Source of the DNA: an uncultured Bacteroides sp.
GTDB lineage: Bacteria > Bacteroidota > Bacteroidia > Bacteroidales > Bacteroidaceae
Reading direction: 5' to 3'
NCBI RefSeq assembly: GCF_910586915.1
Contig: NZ_CAJULN010000016.1
Location: 1-63,520, forward strand
DNA length: 63,520 nucleotides
The notes below the pieces were generated by a model. It did no database searches. It saw only the letters and a list, made by a program, of their open reading frames with translations, and was not told the origin of the DNA. A program made the position numbers and the translations under genes. Shown here piece by piece: positions 27,820 to 36,257 of this stretch. Position 1 is the first letter of the stretch; each line of letters opens with the position of its first letter.

Positions 27820-28368
27820 TTATTCAGCAGCAGCTTCTGTTGCAGGAGCTTCCTCAGTCTGGGCTGCTTCTTCTGCGGGTGCTTCAGCAGCAGCTTTTGC
27901 AGCTTCTTCAGCAGCTTTCTTTTCAGCGAGTGCTTTTGCTTTCACTTCGTTTACTTTCTTTTCTGCTTCCAAACGTGCTTTTGCTTCAGCTTTCTTAGCT
28001 TCGTCTTGTTTTGCCTTCAAAGCAGCCAAACCTGACTGTTTGTTGTTTTTCCAAGCCTCGAATTTAGCTTCTGCTTCTGCTTCTCCGAATGCGCCTTTTG
28101 CTACACCGCCCAAAAGATGTTTCTTCATGTAAACTCCTTCGCGAGAAAGAATGTTACGTACAGTGTCAGTCGGTTGTGCACCTTTCAGTACCCATGCCAA
28201 TGCAGCTTCGAAATTCAAATCTACTGTAGCAGGATTGGTGTTGGGGTTGTAAGTACCAATCTTCTCAATAAATTTACCATCACGTGGTGCTCTGCTGTCT
28301 GCAATTACAATTGAATAGAACGCGTAACTTTTACGTCCGTGTCTCTGCAATCTGATTTTAGTTGCCAT
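27820..28368 (-). CDS. rpsP: 30S ribosomal protein S16
   Basis: 182 aa. The first ~85 residues are the canonical S16 fold (ATKIRLQRHGRKSYAFYSIVIADSRAPRDGKFIEKIGTYNP, then ALAWVLKGAQPTDTVRNILSREGVY). The rest is a lysine/alanine-rich helix and an acidic Ala/Glu tail ending EEAPATEAAAE. Such tails are usual in Bacteroidetes S16 and absent from the ~82-aa E. coli protein. It is transcribed alone from a TATCTTTG promoter, and a terminator follows. No rimM or trmD neighbour is present. Confidence 0.96.
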   Translation of the reverse strand: MATKIRLQRHGRKSYAFYSIVIADSRAPRDGKFIEKIGTYNPNTNPATVDLNFEAALAWVLKGAQPTDTVRNILSREGVYMKKHLLGGVAKGAFGEAEAEAKFEAWKNNKQSGLAALKAKQDEAKKAEAKARLEAEKKVNEVKAKALAEKKAAEEAAKAAAEAPAEEAAQTEEAPATEAAAE

Positions 28369-28428
28369 TTTTACTAATTGTTTTTAATGATTGATTTGAA
28401 TTATGCCATTATCTCGTAATAGCGGGCA

Positions 28429-28436
28429 CAAAGATA
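28429..28436 (-). promoter_or_regulatory. -7 box for rpsP
   Basis: TATCTTTG on the minus strand, about 60 bases before the start codon. Confidence 0.65.
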
Positions 28437-28474
28437 CGGCTTTTCTTTTGATTGACAAACATTTCGCCTTTTTT

Positions 28475-29764
28475 TTACGAATATCGTTTCGGATATCGCA
28501 GCAGGATGGCGAGCAAAGCGCAAGTTCCCATCGTGAATGGGTAATAGAGATTGCCGATGATGCTGATAGGTGAGATGTTGGCAAGTCCTGCCGCAATCAG
28601 CATTTGTGCTCCGTAGGGGATGACGCCTTGTATCAGACAGGAGAACGTGTCGAGGATACTGGCGGTTTTTCTCCGGTCGAGTTGGAACTTCTGTGCAATG
28701 TTGCGGGCGATGGGGCCGATGGTGATGATGGCAATGGTGTTGTTGGCGGTACATAGGTTGGCGATGCTGACTAAGGCGGCGATACTCAACTCCGCGCCTC
28801 GCTTGCCGTTGACGTGGCGCGTCAGTTTCCGGATAATGAAATCGATGCCGCCATTGTAGCGGATAGTTTCCAGCATACCGCCTGCCAGTAGTGTGATGAT
28901 GATAAGTTCTCCCATTCCCGTTATCCCGCTCCCCATTGCTCCGAACCAGTCGAAAACTCCGAAACTTCCAGTAGCGATGCCGATAAGGCCGCTTGCCAAT
29001 ATACCTATAATTAATACCAACATTACATTCAAGCCGGCAATGGCTGTCCCCAATACGATGATATAAGGTATCACTTTCATCCACTCGATGGTCTGCACCT
29101 GAGGGGTGGCGGTAATGGATAATCCCCGGAAGATATAAATGCCCAGTACGGCGATGGCTGCCGGAACCACAATCATGGAGTTTACACGGAACTTGTCGCG
29201 CATTTCGCATTCCTGCGTTTTCGTTGAGGCGATGGTAGTATCCGAAATAAACGAGAGGTTATCTCCGAAGAAAGAACCGCCGACCACCACAGCTACCATA
29301 AAAGGAAGGGCTATCTCCGTCTTTTCCGCCAGTCCGACGGCAACAGGAGTAAGGGCGACAATGGTCCCTACGCTGGTTCCGATGGATAAGGAGATGAAGC
29401 AGGCGGCGATGAATATTCCTGCCAGCAGCAGGTTGTCGGGGAGAATGTGCAGCGTCAGGTTGACGGTCGCGTCAATGGCTCCCATTTGTTTGGCACTTTG
29501 TGCAAAGGCGCCGGCGAGAATGAATATCCATATCATCAGAAGGATGTTCTTGTTGGCAGCTCCCACGGAGAACTGATGGATGCGTTGTTCCAACTTCAAT
29601 CCTTTGGTAATGGCGATGGCATAGCACGAAGAAACGAGGAAAGCCACCGTGATAGGTACTTTATAAAAGTCGTTTACAAGGATGGAAGTCACGAGATAAA
29701 GGCAGAGGAATACGAGCAACGGGCTTAACGCCCACCAGTTTCCGATACGTTTTTCTTCAGTCAT
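28475..29764 (-). CDS. NhaC-family Na+/H+ antiporter
   Basis: Polytopic membrane protein of 429 aa with about eleven helices, of the NhaC/ion-transporter superfamily. Characteristic stretches are FILAGAFAQSAKQMGAIDATVNLTLHILP, SIGTSVGTIVALTPVAVGLAEK and VVGGSFFGDNLSFISDTTIASTKTQ; the GDNLSxISDTTIA motif is typical of NhaC proteins. It probably exchanges cytoplasmic Na+ for H+. The substrate is inferred from family, and amino-acid exchange as in MleN-like members cannot be excluded. It has its own promoter. Confidence 0.88.
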   Translation of the reverse strand: MTEEKRIGNWWALSPLLVFLCLYLVTSILVNDFYKVPITVAFLVSSCYAIAITKGLKLEQRIHQFSVGAANKNILLMIWIFILAGAFAQSAKQMGAIDATVNLTLHILPDNLLLAGIFIAACFISLSIGTSVGTIVALTPVAVGLAEKTEIALPFMVAVVVGGSFFGDNLSFISDTTIASTKTQECEMRDKFRVNSMIVVPAAIAVLGIYIFRGLSITATPQVQTIEWMKVIPYIIVLGTAIAGLNVMLVLIIGILASGLIGIATGSFGVFDWFGAMGSGITGMGELIIITLLAGGMLETIRYNGGIDFIIRKLTRHVNGKRGAELSIAALVSIANLCTANNTIAIITIGPIARNIAQKFQLDRRKTASILDTFSCLIQGVIPYGAQMLIAAGLANISPISIIGNLYYPFTMGTCALLAILLRYPKRYS

Positions 29765-29809
29765 AATAAGATGTAGCCGTTTTTTGTTTTCTATTTTTTA
29801 ATGCGGCTG

Positions 29810-29841
29810 CAAAAGTAGTGTTTTTCGGAAGAAGTCGCAAA
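29810..29841 (-). promoter_or_regulatory. Promoter for the NhaC gene (-33 and -7)
   Basis: On the minus strand TTTG (29838-29841) and TACTTTTG (29810-29817) are separated by 20 bases, the spacing of Bacteroides sigma-ABfr promoters. Confidence 0.65.
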
Positions 29842-29871
29842 TGTATGGATGAGCCCCGGTGACTTACGAAC

Positions 29872-29909
29872 CTCCTCCGCCTTATTCTGACAGAAACAAG
29901 GCGGGGGAG
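29872..29909 (-). terminator. GC-rich hairpin after the DJ-1 gene
   Basis: Stem CTCCTCCGCCTT/AAGGCGGGGGAG with a 14-base loop, just downstream of the DJ-1/PfpI stop. It lacks a clear T-run on the minus strand. Confidence 0.5.
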
Positions 29910-29923
29910 ATTTCCGTCCTGTT

Positions 29924-30451
29924 TTACTTCAATGCTTCAATTACTTGCGGCAGCATGGTCCAAATGCTGTTTTCATCCTGTGCCGTAAAGAAGTTGCCGT
30001 CTGTCTCCGACTGCTCGTCGGTGGCTGTTCCATTTTGAATGGCCGTTTTTGCCAACGGGTGAACTGCCACTTTCTTCCCTCTCGTGATGCCCGCAATGTC
30101 GAACATCATTGCGGCTGCACAGTGTCCAATCATTATTTTCCCCTTATTACCGAAAGTACTGATTATTTCCATTAAATCTACATTGTAGGGCTTGTCCGCA
30201 TTCTGCCGAAACACGGGTACGGCGTCGCCACAGGCGAAAACAAGTGCGTCGAATTCCTCTTCGTGCCCTTCCAGGCCGGCGATTACATCATCTGCCGTAA
30301 GGCCGATTCCTGAATTTGTCCGAATCTCCTTCGTATCCGCTACGGCAAATACTTTGTATGAAATGCCATTCTCAAAAAACGCTTCCAAGTATTGGAATAA
30401 TCCGCAACCGTTGACCGGGTTGACTGCTACAACTGCTACTCTTTTTACCAT
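29924..30451 (-). CDS. DJ-1/PfpI family protein
   Basis: 175 aa from ATG 30451 (MVKRVAVVAVNPVNGCG); the longer open frame is AT-rich and includes the promoter. The fold is the DJ-1/PfpI class I amidotransferase-like type, with the nucleophile-elbow Cys in GKIMIGHCAAAMMFD. Members act as glyoxalases, deglycases, chaperones or proteases, and the activity here cannot be told. It is divergently transcribed from an HxlR regulator, a pairing that suggests control by that regulator in response to reactive electrophiles or oxidants (inference). Confidence 0.8.
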   Translation of the reverse strand: MVKRVAVVAVNPVNGCGLFQYLEAFFENGISYKVFAVADTKEIRTNSGIGLTADDVIAGLEGHEEEFDALVFACGDAVPVFRQNADKPYNVDLMEIISTFGNKGKIMIGHCAAAMMFDIAGITRGKKVAVHPLAKTAIQNGTATDEQSETDGNFFTAQDENSIWTMLPQVIEALK

Positions 30452-30511
30452 AATCGTAATTATTAAAATGAAACAATAGTTATTTTTAGTAAGTTTATTA
30501 CTTTTGTGCTG

Positions 30512-30519
30512 CAAATGTA
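30512..30519 (-). promoter_or_regulatory. -7 box for the DJ-1 gene
   Basis: TACATTTG on the minus strand, 61 bases before the start. Confidence 0.6.
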
Positions 30520-30564
30520 TTCCCCTTTTCAAAGAAATGCAATAACGCACCTCTGAATAAGGAA

Positions 30565-30580
30565 GTTACACGGAAGTAAC
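30565..30580. promoter_or_regulatory. Candidate HxlR operator
   Basis: Inverted repeat GTTAC(N6)GTAAC in the divergent DJ-1/HxlR intergenic region, also readable as a direct repeat GGAAGTnAC spaced 11 bases. Proposed binding site only. Confidence 0.4.
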
Positions 30581-30618
30581 CATTGCTGTAAGTCAATCGA
30601 ATGTAAAACGTTAAAAAG

Positions 30619-30966
30619 ATGAAAAACTTTCACCCGACAGGAAATTGCCCCGTAAGGGATGTTCTCAGCCGCTTGGGAGACAAATGGTCGATACTGGTGC
30701 TCGTCACTTTGAAGGCCAACGGAACCATGCGTTTCGGCGATATTCATAAAACGATTGAGGATGTTTCTCAGCGAATGCTGACGGTGACTCTCCGCACGCT
30801 TGAGTCCGACGGACTGGTGGAGCGGAAAGTGTATGCGGAGGTGCCCCCTCGCGTGGAATATACGCTGACGGATATGGGAAGAACGCTGATTCCTCATATC
30901 GAAGGTTTGATAGGGTGGGCTTTGGAGAATATGAAGGCCATCTTAGCGCATAGAGAGAATGTTTAG
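30619..30966 (+). CDS. HxlR-family transcriptional regulator
   Basis: 115-aa winged-helix regulator with the HxlR signature CPVRDVLSRLGDKWSILVLVTL near the N-terminus, then RFGDIHKTIEDVSQRMLTVTLRTLESDGLVERKVYAEVPPRVEYTLTDMG. The single N-terminal Cys (in GNCPV) is the residue that senses electrophiles or oxidants in HypR/YodB-type members. Divergent from a DJ-1 gene, which is a likely target. Confidence 0.92.
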   Translation: MKNFHPTGNCPVRDVLSRLGDKWSILVLVTLKANGTMRFGDIHKTIEDVSQRMLTVTLRTLESDGLVERKVYAEVPPRVEYTLTDMGRTLIPHIEGLIGWALENMKAILAHRENV

Positions 30967-31020
30967 TGTGGTGACTTCTTCCTGCACCATTACTTGTCGG
31001 AAGATGATTCGTCAGGGATG

Positions 31021-31121
31021 TTTTTTTCGTTCCATTGTAGTTGCCTTTGCGTTCCACTATAGTGGAACGCAAGGATAACTATAGTGTTCCGTTCGTCCCA
31101 CTATAGTGGAACGAAAAAAAA
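31021..31121. repeat. Palindromic 22-bp tandem array B
   Basis: Four 22-bp units start at 31029, 31051, 31073 and 31095. Units 2 and 4 read GTTCC/GTCCC, ACTATAGT, GGAAC, then a 4-base linker; unit 3 keeps the ACTATAGT core with arms GGATA/GTTCC; unit 1 is degenerate. The central palindrome is perfect over 26 bases (31047-31072). The element is bounded by TTTTTTTCGTTCCA and its complement TGGAACGAAAAAAA, so the whole 100 bp is also one large inverted repeat. Confidence 0.88.
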
Positions 31122-31172
31122 GCAGCAGGAAAAGATAGTCCGATTAGGCTACGTATAAAATTGAAAAAGGAA

Positions 31173-31622
31173 ATGGAAATAAAAAAAGTAATCTCGGATA
31201 AAAAAGAGTTTCTCAACCTCTTGCTCCTTGCCGATGAGCAGGAGGATATGATAGACCGCTATTTGGAGCGTGGTGATATGTTCGTGCTGTACGACAACGG
31301 ACTGAAAGCTGTCTGTGTGGTGACTTGCGAGGGGGAGGGCATTTATGAAATCAAGAATATCGCTGTTGTGCCTCTCTTCCAGCGTCGGGGATACGGGAAG
31401 CGTTTCATTGAATTTTTGTTCGGATATTATCGGGGGAAGTGCACGGAGATGCTGGTAGGTACGGGAGATGTGCCTTCTACCGTATCTTTCTACGAACATT
31501 GCGGGTTCGCAATTTCTCATCGCGTGAAAAATTTCTTTACCGACAATTACGACCATCCGATTTATGAAGATGGCAAGCTATTGACGGATATGGTATATTT
31601 GAAGAAGGCATTTCTCCAATAG
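31173..31622 (+). CDS. GNAT-family acetyltransferase
   Basis: 149 aa; acetyl-CoA-dependent N-acetyltransferase fold. The CoA pyrophosphate loop is visible as IAVVPLFQRRGYGKRFIEFLFGYY, and the late strand/helix as PSTVSFYEHCGFAISHRVKNFF. Substrate unknown. ATG 31173 (MEIKKVIS) is preferred over an upstream TTG because an AAAAAGGAA sequence precedes it. The gene is followed by a long perfect hairpin shared with the convergent PfpI gene. Confidence 0.87.
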   Translation: MEIKKVISDKKEFLNLLLLADEQEDMIDRYLERGDMFVLYDNGLKAVCVVTCEGEGIYEIKNIAVVPLFQRRGYGKRFIEFLFGYYRGKCTEMLVGTGDVPSTVSFYEHCGFAISHRVKNFFTDNYDHPIYEDGKLLTDMVYLKKAFLQ

Positions 31623-31650
31623 GTGTAATAAATGTGCTTTGAGATGGTGT

Positions 31651-31697
31651 ATCGGAGTTCACCACAGAATTTTAAAGTTTCTGTGGTGAACTCCGAT
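31651..31697. terminator. Bidirectional 19-bp hairpin
   Basis: Perfect inverted repeat ATCGGAGTTCACCACAGAA/TTCTGTGGTGAACTCCGAT with a nine-base loop between convergent genes. It probably protects or ends both transcripts, although flanking T-runs are lacking. Confidence 0.65.
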
Positions 31698-31705
31698 GCA
31701 CTGCC

Positions 31706-32317
31706 TTAATGGGGCAGGAAGCTGCAAAGTCCTTGCTTGTAGAACTGATAATACATTTCTATACGTTCGGGCGTATCGTTTTCGAGCAGCAGGAGCATTT
31801 CTTTCGCAAATTCGAGCGTTGCAGAACCGTTTGCTGTCACAATCTTGTTGTCGCAGACTGCTTGGGCATGGATATATCCGGCCGGATTCGTATAGTTTTC
31901 ACCTCCCCAAAGTTTCAGTTGTTCCAGCCCGTTGCCGGTGTGTTTTACTGCATTGAGGAATCCGTGCTTTGCCATAAATGAAGCTCCGTTGCAGATTGCA
32001 CCGACAATCCTGCCTTTCTCAATGGCTTGTCTGACCATCGGCACGACCTGTTCGGCAATAGGAGTACTCCATCCGAATCCGCCGATAAGCACCAGCGCTG
32101 CATAATCGTCGGGCATCGTGTCGAACGAATAATCGGGCAATGTGTGGAAGCCTCCTATGGACTTGACCGGCTCCATTGTCGGGGCTACGGTCTTATTGAT
32201 ATACTTCGGATGCTCTTTCAGTGCAAATTCATCGGAGGCGATGGCTTGTGAAAGATATACTATCTCGTGTGCCGCGTAATCCGGCAAAAGGATATAGAGA
32301 ATTTCGTTGTTCATCAT
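31706..32317 (-). CDS. DJ-1/PfpI family protein (second copy)
   Basis: 203 aa with the DJ-1/PfpI fold: MNNEILYILLPDYAAHEIVYLSQAI at the start, ALVLIGGFGW in the middle and the nucleophile elbow GRIVGAICNGASFMAKHGFL carrying the conserved Cys. The Cys-Asn-Gly variant and 'KHGFLN..KHTGN' pattern resemble the YdeA/GATase1_PfpI subgroup. Biochemical activity cannot be assigned. Only distantly similar to the DJ-1 gene at 29924-30451. Confidence 0.82.
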   Translation of the reverse strand: MMNNEILYILLPDYAAHEIVYLSQAIASDEFALKEHPKYINKTVAPTMEPVKSIGGFHTLPDYSFDTMPDDYAALVLIGGFGWSTPIAEQVVPMVRQAIEKGRIVGAICNGASFMAKHGFLNAVKHTGNGLEQLKLWGGENYTNPAGYIHAQAVCDNKIVTANGSATLEFAKEMLLLLENDTPERIEMYYQFYKQGLCSFLPH

Positions 32318-32361
32318 TTATATTCTTTATTTGTTTTTGCGAAAGTAAAGTATTTTTTAAT

Positions 32362-33852
32362 TTATAGGGTTACTCCCGTCTTGAATATGGCAATTTCGCG
32401 ATAGCCTTTCTTTTCGTTGTTGACAAACTCGCCGCTTGCCACTCTGAGGATGTACTCAATGAAGCGTTCGCAAGTTTTCTCCATCGGTTCGTTTTCTACG
32501 ATGATACCTGCGTTGAAGTCAATCCATCCCGGCTTGTTCTTTGCCAACGTCGAGTTGGTGGAAATCTTCATGGTCGGGACGAAAGTGCCGAATGGTGTTC
32601 CCCGTCCGGTAGTGAAGAGTACCATATGGCATCCGCTCGCCGCAAGGGTGGTGGCTGCTACTAAGTCGTTGCCCGGAGCCGAAAGCAGGTTAAGCCCTTT
32701 CTTTTGCAGGCGTTCGCCGTAAGGCATCACGCCCGACACGTAGCTCTTTCCGCATTTCTGTGTGCAGCCCAATGCTTTTTCTTCTAAAGTGGAGATACCG
32801 CCGGCTTTGTTTCCTGGAGACGGGTTTTCGCCCACAGGTTCTCCGTGAGAAAGGAAGTACGCTTTGAAATCGTTAATCAGATGCACCGTCTGCTCAAACA
32901 ATTCCCTGTTTTCGCAACGGTTCATCAGGATGGTCTCCGCACCGAACATTTCCGGCACTTCGGTCAGTACGCTTGTACCACCTTGTGCAATCAGAAAGTC
33001 GGAGAACATACCTAGCAAAGGATTGGCCGTAATACCGGAGAAACCGTCGGAACCGCCGCATTTCAGCCCCACGCGCAATTCGGACAAAGGAACATCGGTG
33101 CGTTCGTCCTGAGATGCTTGCGCATACAAACCGCGCAGGATTTCCATTCCTTCTTCGTATTCGTCGCCTACTTTCTGAGTTACCATGAATTTCACGCGGT
33201 CTTCGTCATACGCGCCTAAGAATTCGCGGAACACATCCGGCTGGTTATTCTCGCATCCCAAGCCTACCACAAGCACTGCACCCGCGTTGGGATGGAGCAC
33301 CATGTCGCGCAGAATCTTCTTCGTGTTTTCGTGGTCGTCGCCAAGTTGCGAGCAGCCGTAGTTGTGCGGAAAAGCCACGATGGCATCTACGCCTTTGCCT
33401 TCGGTCTCGCGGCGCAACCTTTCGGCCAACTGGTTGACAATACCGTTCACGCAACCTACGGTGGGGATAATCCATATCTCGTTTCTTACACCCACGTCAC
33501 CGTTTTTGCGACGGTAGCCTTTGAACGTAAGGTCTTGGCGGGCAATATCCAAAGAGACTTGAATCGGATTGTAGGTGTACTCCAACAATCCGGCGAGGTT
33601 GGTCTTGATATTCGTTTCATTCATCCAGTCTCCTTGCTGCCTGTCAGTTGTGGCGTGTCCGATGGGGTAGCCGTACTTAATTACATCTTCTCCTGCTGCG
33701 AAATTCTTCAAGGCGAATTTGTGTCCGGCGGGGATGTTTTCGTTCAGCGTAATCTCAATGCCCTCTATCGAAAGATGCTCTCCTGCCGGGAGGCTGACAA
33801 TGGCAACGGCAACGTTGTCGGCAGGATTAATTCTTAAATACTTTGTTTCCAT
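32362..33852 (-). CDS. uxaA: Altronate dehydratase
   Basis: Dehydrates D-altronate to 2-keto-3-deoxygluconate; 496 aa, the family's full length. The N-terminal SAF-like domain (AVAIVSLPAGEHL...NIPAGHKFAL) precedes the large catalytic part, with conserved GYRRKNGDVGVRNEIWIIPTVGCVN, FPHNYGCSQLGDDHENT, LKCGGSDGFSGITANPLLG and the C-terminal MVLFTTGRGTPFGTFVPTMKISTN. It lies 25 bases after the LacI-type gene, so the two form an operon. The product feeds kdgK and eda transcribed divergently. Confidence 0.95.
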   Translation of the reverse strand: METKYLRINPADNVAVAIVSLPAGEHLSIEGIEITLNENIPAGHKFALKNFAAGEDVIKYGYPIGHATTDRQQGDWMNETNIKTNLAGLLEYTYNPIQVSLDIARQDLTFKGYRRKNGDVGVRNEIWIIPTVGCVNGIVNQLAERLRRETEGKGVDAIVAFPHNYGCSQLGDDHENTKKILRDMVLHPNAGAVLVVGLGCENNQPDVFREFLGAYDEDRVKFMVTQKVGDEYEEGMEILRGLYAQASQDERTDVPLSELRVGLKCGGSDGFSGITANPLLGMFSDFLIAQGGTSVLTEVPEMFGAETILMNRCENRELFEQTVHLINDFKAYFLSHGEPVGENPSPGNKAGGISTLEEKALGCTQKCGKSYVSGVMPYGERLQKKGLNLLSAPGNDLVAATTLAASGCHMVLFTTGRGTPFGTFVPTMKISTNSTLAKNKPGWIDFNAGIIVENEPMEKTCERFIEYILRVASGEFVNNEKKGYREIAIFKTGVTL

Positions 33853-33877
33853 ACGATGTACTTGTTCTATTTCCTTG

Positions 33878-34942
33878 TTATTTGCTATGATAATAGTCGA
33901 TGGTTTCTACCGTCAACAAGTCGATGGGCATATAGTTGATGCAAGTCACCTCTTTCTTGAAGATGAGATGGTCGCAGAGAGCCTTTATACCGTTGGCGCC
34001 TTGTAATTCCGGTTGCTGGGCAATGAGGAAAGAGACAGAACCTTCTTTCAGACAAGCGACATTCCGTTCCAAAAGGTCGTAGCCTATCAGGTTGAAGTCT
34101 TTCTTTCCCTGACTTTGCAGATATTCGCCCACGATGTAGACTTTCGAGTTGAAGGTGATTCCGTTTCTCACTGTCGGGTGGGTGCGGAAAAATTCGTCAA
34201 GCATCTTGTTGTCTTCGTCGTTGCGTTCGGCGTGCAAGTCAAGCTCCAGTATATTACAAGACGGATGATGTTCTTTCATGTACTGCCTGAAACCGATTTC
34301 TCTGTTCTCCTGCTGATTGGAACCTACGATTCCTTCGTGTATTTTACGGAAAATAACAATCTCTTTCTCGTCACGTGCCAGCAACATAGTCATCCGTGCG
34401 GCAAAGTAGCCGCTCTGATGCGGGTTCTGTCCGAAGAAGGCGAGGGGAGGCACATCTTTGATGTTGGAGTCTATATATATACAAGGTATATCCAATGCTT
34501 GCAGCCGGTCTGTAAATCCCTTTGTATATTGAGGAGCGGTGGGGGCTACCATCACCCCGTCAGGGTGAAGTTCTAAGATTGCTTCGCTTGCGTTGACAAA
34601 CGAATGATAGTCGTATGGATCGTAATAGTTGATTTTTACCGAGGTGTTGAAATCCGAATAGGCGGCGATGGCGTCGTGGATACCCTGTTCTATGGCTGTC
34701 CAGTATTCGCCTTTCAGATGCTTGGGAAGCAGGCATATAAACGTATATTTCTTATTGGAAGCCAGGGCACTGGCATACATATTGGGTTGGTAGTCGAGCT
34801 GCTTCAGGATTTCTTCCACGCGTTTCTTACTTGCTTCCGACACTCCGCTGCGTCCGTGAATAACCCGGTCTACTGTTCCCACCGATACATCCGCCAGGCG
34901 GGCGATGTCTTTGATTCTGATTCTTTCAGGCAATTTGTTCAT
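33878..34942 (-). CDS. LacI-family regulator of the altronate/KDG genes
   Basis: 354 aa from ATG 34942 (MNKLPERIRIKDIARLADVSVGTVDRVIHG); the longer frame would read through the operator. The LacI helix-turn-helix occupies residues ~8-55 (IKDIARLADVSVGTVDRVIHGRSGVSEASKKRVEEIL), followed by a periplasmic-binding-protein-like effector domain. It probably controls its own operon with uxaA and the divergent kdgK-eda, through similar GTGC(N2)GCAC palindromes at both promoters. The inducer may be a hexuronate breakdown product (inference). Confidence 0.9.
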   Translation of the reverse strand: MNKLPERIRIKDIARLADVSVGTVDRVIHGRSGVSEASKKRVEEILKQLDYQPNMYASALASNKKYTFICLLPKHLKGEYWTAIEQGIHDAIAAYSDFNTSVKINYYDPYDYHSFVNASEAILELHPDGVMVAPTAPQYTKGFTDRLQALDIPCIYIDSNIKDVPPLAFFGQNPHQSGYFAARMTMLLARDEKEIVIFRKIHEGIVGSNQQENREIGFRQYMKEHHPSCNILELDLHAERNDEDNKMLDEFFRTHPTVRNGITFNSKVYIVGEYLQSQGKKDFNLIGYDLLERNVACLKEGSVSFLIAQQPELQGANGIKALCDHLIFKKEVTCINYMPIDLLTVETIDYYHSK

Positions 34943-34967
34943 ACAATGACCTATTTTATAATAAGTA

Positions 34968-34983
34968 TGTGTGCTCGCACACA
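34968..34983. promoter_or_regulatory. LacI-type operator, regulator side
   Basis: TGTGTGCTCGCACACA: seven-base arms complementary around a TC centre, 25 bases before the lacI-type start codon. Confidence 0.75.
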
Positions 34984-35023
34984 ATAATAATCTTAATATT
35001 TATTCTACAAATATATGACAATT

Positions 35024-35053
35024 TTTGTAATTACGAAAATTGTTGTATCTTTG
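35024..35053 (+). promoter_or_regulatory. Promoter of kdgK-eda
   Basis: TTTG (35024-35027) and TATCTTTG (35046-35053) separated by 18 bases. The second operator begins inside the -7 box. Confidence 0.75.
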
Positions 35054-35065
35054 TGCCCGCACACG
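35050..35065. promoter_or_regulatory. LacI-type operator, kdgK side
   Basis: TTTGTGCCCGCACACG, same geometry as the site at 34968-34983 (GTGC, two bases, GCAC). It overlaps the -7 box and the expected transcription start, so binding should block transcription. Confidence 0.72.
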
Positions 35066-35194
35066 AAAGATATGTTGTACTTTTTATTTCGCGGTTTAAT
35101 AAGCATATTATCAGTGCGTTAACTGTAAAATGGATGTGAAATGATAAATTGTAAGTCTATAATATTAATAATTTAGAAATTAAAACATAAAATT

Positions 35195-36220
35195 ATGGGA
35201 AAGAAAGTCGTTACATTAGGCGAAATCATGCTTAGATTGTCAACTCCGGGTAATACTCGTTTTGTTCAATCCGATTCTTTTGATGTAGTATATGGTGGTG
35301 GAGAAGCGAACGTGGCTGTAAGCTGTGCCAACTACGGACATGACGCTTATTTCGTAACTAAATTGCCGAAACACGAAATCGGACAGTCTGCCGTTAACGC
35401 ACTGCGCAAATATGGCGTTAAGACTGATTTTATTGCTCGTGGTGGCGACCGTGTTGGTATCTACTATCTCGAAACCGGAGCTTCCATGCGTCCCAGCAAG
35501 GTTATCTACGACCGTGCTCACTCTGCTATCGCCGAAGCTGATGCTGCCGACTTCGATTTCGATGCTATCATGGAAGGTGCCGATTGGTTCCACTGGTCGG
35601 GCATCACTCCCGCCATTTCCGACAAGGCTGCCGAACTGACCCGCCTGGCCTGCGAAGCTGCCAAACGTCACGGAGTGACTGTTTCTGTCGACTTGAACTT
35701 CCGTAAGAAACTGTGGACGAAAGAAAAAGCACAGTCCATCATGAAACCGTTGATGCAGTTCGTCGACGTGTGCATCGGCAACGAAGAGGACGCTGAACTT
35801 TGTTTGGGCTTCAAACCGGATGCAGACGTTGAGGCAGGTCACACTGACGCCGAAGGTTACAAAGGCATCTTCCAGCAGATGATGAAGGAATTCGGATTCA
35901 AATATGTGGTTTCTACATTGCGCGAATCTTTCTCTGCTACTCACAACGGCTGGAAAGCTATGATTTACAATGGCGAGGAATTCTATACTTCCAAACGTTA
36001 TGATATCAGCCCGATTATCGACCGTGTAGGTGGTGGTGACTCCTTCTCCGGTGGTATTATCCACGGTTTGCTGACTAAACCCAACCAGGGTGAAGCGCTT
36101 GAATTTGCCGTAGCTGCATCTGCACTGAAACACACCATCAATGGTGACTTCAATCTTGTTTCCGTAGAGGAAGTGGAAGCATTGGCCGGTGGTGATGCAA
36201 GTGGCCGCGTACAGAGATAA
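35195..36220 (+). CDS. kdgK: 2-dehydro-3-deoxygluconokinase (PfkB family)
   Basis: Phosphorylates KDG to KDPG; 341 aa. PfkB signatures are present: GGGEANVAVSCANYGHDAYFVTKLP at the N-terminus and RVGGGDSFSGGIIHGLL near the C-terminus, the Asp in GGGDSFSGG being the catalytic base. The family places it among KDG kinases, and the divergent uxaA and following eda fix its role. A 37-base spacer separates it from the aldolase gene. Confidence 0.93.
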   Translation: MGKKVVTLGEIMLRLSTPGNTRFVQSDSFDVVYGGGEANVAVSCANYGHDAYFVTKLPKHEIGQSAVNALRKYGVKTDFIARGGDRVGIYYLETGASMRPSKVIYDRAHSAIAEADAADFDFDAIMEGADWFHWSGITPAISDKAAELTRLACEAAKRHGVTVSVDLNFRKKLWTKEKAQSIMKPLMQFVDVCIGNEEDAELCLGFKPDADVEAGHTDAEGYKGIFQQMMKEFGFKYVVSTLRESFSATHNGWKAMIYNGEEFYTSKRYDISPIIDRVGGGDSFSGGIIHGLLTKPNQGEALEFAVAASALKHTINGDFNLVSVEEVEALAGGDASGRVQR

Positions 36221-36257
36221 TTTGGAAGTTTTAAAAAAACAGATAGTAAATAAGAAA

